A stretch of 64,000 nucleotides of DNA, taken from the NCBI RefSeq assembly GCF_028453695.1, contig NC_135773.1:5084001-5148000 (forward strand), read 5' to 3'. Shown in pieces: positions 61,968 to 64,000 of this stretch (position 1 is the first letter of the stretch; the number at the start of each line of letters is the position of its first letter). The translations under genes and the position numbers were made by a program. This DNA comes from Augochlora pura (taxonomy: Eukaryota > Arthropoda > Insecta > Hymenoptera > Halictidae). A model generated the notes under the pieces. The model ran no database searches and was not told where the DNA came from. It saw nothing but the letters and a program-made list of their open reading frames with translations.

Positions 61968-62045
61968 CATTCTCTCTCTCTCTCTCCCTATCCCTCTCTA
62001 TCTATCCATCTCTTTCCCTCTCTCTTTTTCTCTCCTCTCCTTTTT
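61968..62045. repeat. Pyrimidine tract, imperfect (CT)n and (CTAT)n
   Basis: CT units mixed with CTATCTATCC and TTTT stretches. Confidence 0.85.
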
Positions 62046-62235
62046 TACTCCCCCCCCCCTCCTGCCCCTCATCTTTTCACCTTCCATCATTCCTCTCTAG
62101 CCAGAAATACTTCCTAACGAGAGGCAAGAAAGTTCTTACTGGCGGAATCCTCCTTCTTTTCGCCCAGACTCTTCCTCCGTCAGCTTCATCTTGCCTGCTC
62201 TTCTTGCCTTCCGCGTCCTGCTCCTTTGTCGTATG

Positions 62236-62330
62236 TATATAAGGGGGCGATGGAAGTTTCTCGTGGGCAGACCATTGCGTCGGGGAGGACCCTTCAACCC
62301 CGGCTCTGCTGCTGATTAAGGTATAAAAGG
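62236..62330 (+). promoter_or_regulatory. TATA-like motifs, possible promoter
   Basis: TATATAAGG (62236-62244) and TATAAAAGG (62322-62330), both good TATA-box matches in otherwise GC-rich DNA. No initiator match at about +30 and no clear downstream first exon. Confidence 0.15.
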
Positions 62331-63870
62331 CATAAAAGGCGGGGGGGATATATACAGAACCGGCGAGCCGAGGGGGAAAGAAATTTGTTCGAGGGGATGG
62401 GCCGAACCGGGACGATGGAGAGAGCGAAGCAAATACAACGGGGAAGGGATACCTAATTGTAAGTACATTATACCTTCGGTCCGCACGGGATTATACAGCT
62501 GCTTCTTTATTGCTGACAGTGGCGTCTTTTATCTGTAATCCTGCTAGCGAGTTCCGATTATAATAACCCCGAAACCCTGCTCGGTTGCGCTCGATTGTCG
62601 TTTCGAGTTGCGTCGAGTCGAGTCGCGGAAAACTGCCGTTTCTGTTTGCCCCTTTTCAGACCCACGCAAATCACATAAAACCGCCAATCCCCGAGCTCGC
62701 CGCGCTTTGCTCAATATGCAATCTTGCTGCGATTTTTCAGTCCCATGGAATTCTCTGACAATCCTGTATTTTTGTAGAAGATCAATCGCGTATTTTCTTG
62801 CGCACCGTCCAAGTGGTTTTATTCGTTTTATTTTATAGTAAATACAATATTCGCGGTATTATAATACCGCGAACCAGAGGTTTTTAATCGCAACTCTTTG
62901 AAAAATGTAAAAACTGATTTATATACATCGATAACGATAAAGAAAGAAATAATAAAATGTTACTTGCACGTGCCAAAATAAGATATAGAATAGAATAAAT
63001 TAACTCTAAATTATCTCGACGATAAATTTGCTTAGCAAACAATATGCGTGGTAGTAAAAAATAACACTCCTTGTTTCTCACAATCAAGAAAGTACGACTT
63101 ACGCCGCTATGAAAATATTTAAGAAGGAACATGAATTAAAATTGACTAGAAATATGAAAGAACCAATATTTTCTGAAATACGGTCAACGGTGATATGTGT
63201 ATCAATTTTATCGGATAGATTTTCGAACCGGTTCGATTTCGAAATTTCGGAAAAACGAAGGGCACAATCGACGGGTATGAAAAAATTCAAAGTAACGTGT
63301 GTTTGTCTACCGCGGTGGGTCGAGTCGCTTTAAACGCGAATCGATACGTCGACGCGTTGAACCTCCGCTGGAACGAATAAAGGAAAATACAGTGTAGCAG
63401 AGACGAGGGGAGGAACATGGAATCGATCTGCACGACCCTTTTTATTTCACGATGAAATCCGACCGCAAGCCCAATCTGGTCGAAACCTCGTAATTTATCC
63501 GGAAAAGTATAGGCTACGGGAAAATGGCAATGGCACGATATCGTGTTTCGTCTGTTTTCAATTGGATGATAAATGATGTCCCTCTCGACGACGCAACGCA
63601 ATATGGGCATTCGCCAATTTGCTTACGGCTTGCCAGCCAAGTTCACTGTTGCTCTACGTTGGATCTTCTGGCAATTAGCTAGCAAAACGACCTGCGCTAT
63701 AGGACAATTATCGCCTATTTGTTATTCTCTCATATTTTCTCTGCCACGATTTGCCAGAAAATCGTTATCTAATTTTAATTAATTAAAAAGGCGTTTTTTA
63801 ATTTTCGTTGTAGGCTTGGATAAAAAAGATATGAAACGTGGATCTCTTCGTAATGCCAAGTAATAGCAAT

Positions 63871-63910
63871 TTAGTCATTCTCTAGTAGAGTAGATGCTCT
63901 GTCGTCTAAA
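63871..63910. repeat. Dispersed 40-bp element, copy 2
   Basis: Starts TTAGTCATTCTCTAGTAGAG and ends GTCGTCTAAA. Ungapped match to 50444-50483. The palindrome here is CTCTAGTAGAG; both outer positions are changed relative to copy 1 in a way that preserves the pairing. Confidence 0.6.
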
Positions 63911-64000
63911 CGTCAATTCGTTCAGTTTGAACAAAATTCATGCAGCTAGCAAGAATCACTTCGTATAGAACGCAAAAATGGCTCATGAAAGTTTTACATA

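Larger units (their letters stand above)
61110..64000. other. Non-coding with promoter-like motifs
   Basis: GC-rich and G-rich near 61.5 kb, pyrimidine tract at 61.95-62.1 kb, TATA-like motifs at 62.24 and 62.32 kb, then AT-rich from 62.8 kb. A good acceptor-like TTTGCCCCTTTTCAG near 62.66 kb is followed by an open frame of about 32 codons, too little to call. The second dispersed-element copy is at 63.87 kb. Confidence 0.5.

Overview
The window looks like nuclear DNA of an insect, most probably a hymenopteran (bee, ant or wasp). I infer this from abundant undepleted CpG, long GA/CT microsatellites, alternation of GC-rich and AT-rich blocks on a scale of about 1.2-1.9 kb, no operon-like packing, and candidate coding pieces that appear only as short intron-bounded exons. 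No gene could be named, and no rRNA, tRNA, CRISPR array, complete transposon or bacterial-type gene was seen. Most of the 64 kb reads as intron or intergenic sequence. Nearly all long open frames are compositional: Arg/Ser/Pro-rich frames in CpG-rich DNA, or Ser-Leu/Arg-Glu frames through GA/CT repeats.

From 1 to 27.5 kb the sequence is non-coding mosaic with a 32-bp minisatellite (about 5.16-5.32 kb), many microsatellites and a few weak open frames. At 27.53-27.61 kb (minus strand) lies the best exon candidate: an alanine-rich segment with a pyrimidine-rich acceptor and a GTGAGT donor. A pair of CCAAT boxes about 30 bp apart lies near 30.2 kb and a closely similar pair near 55.4 kb. At 34.8-35.1 kb there is a coding-like open frame, and at 38.06-38.19 kb (plus) a 129-bp exon candidate with strong splice signals. 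At 46.06-46.18 kb (plus) there is a possible terminal exon with a downstream AATAAA. A 189-bp foldback element sits at 48.0-48.2 kb, and two copies of a small dispersed element with a compensatory change in its palindrome lie at 50.44 and 63.87 kb.

The densest part is 60.0-61.1 kb. It holds two short plus-strand open frames, E-box plus DRE-like promoter motifs repeated 0.5 kb apart, and two diverged inverted copies of one coding-like segment. One copy (60.03-60.10 kb) appears broken; the other (60.97-61.11 kb, minus) reads as a 45-residue terminal exon followed by a polyadenylation signal. It may be a small housekeeping locus with a duplicated exon, or the remains of a mobile element.

I cannot show that the exon candidates belong to one transcript; they lie on both strands. 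The calls rest on reading frames and splice-site consensus only and need RNA-seq and related genomes to settle.
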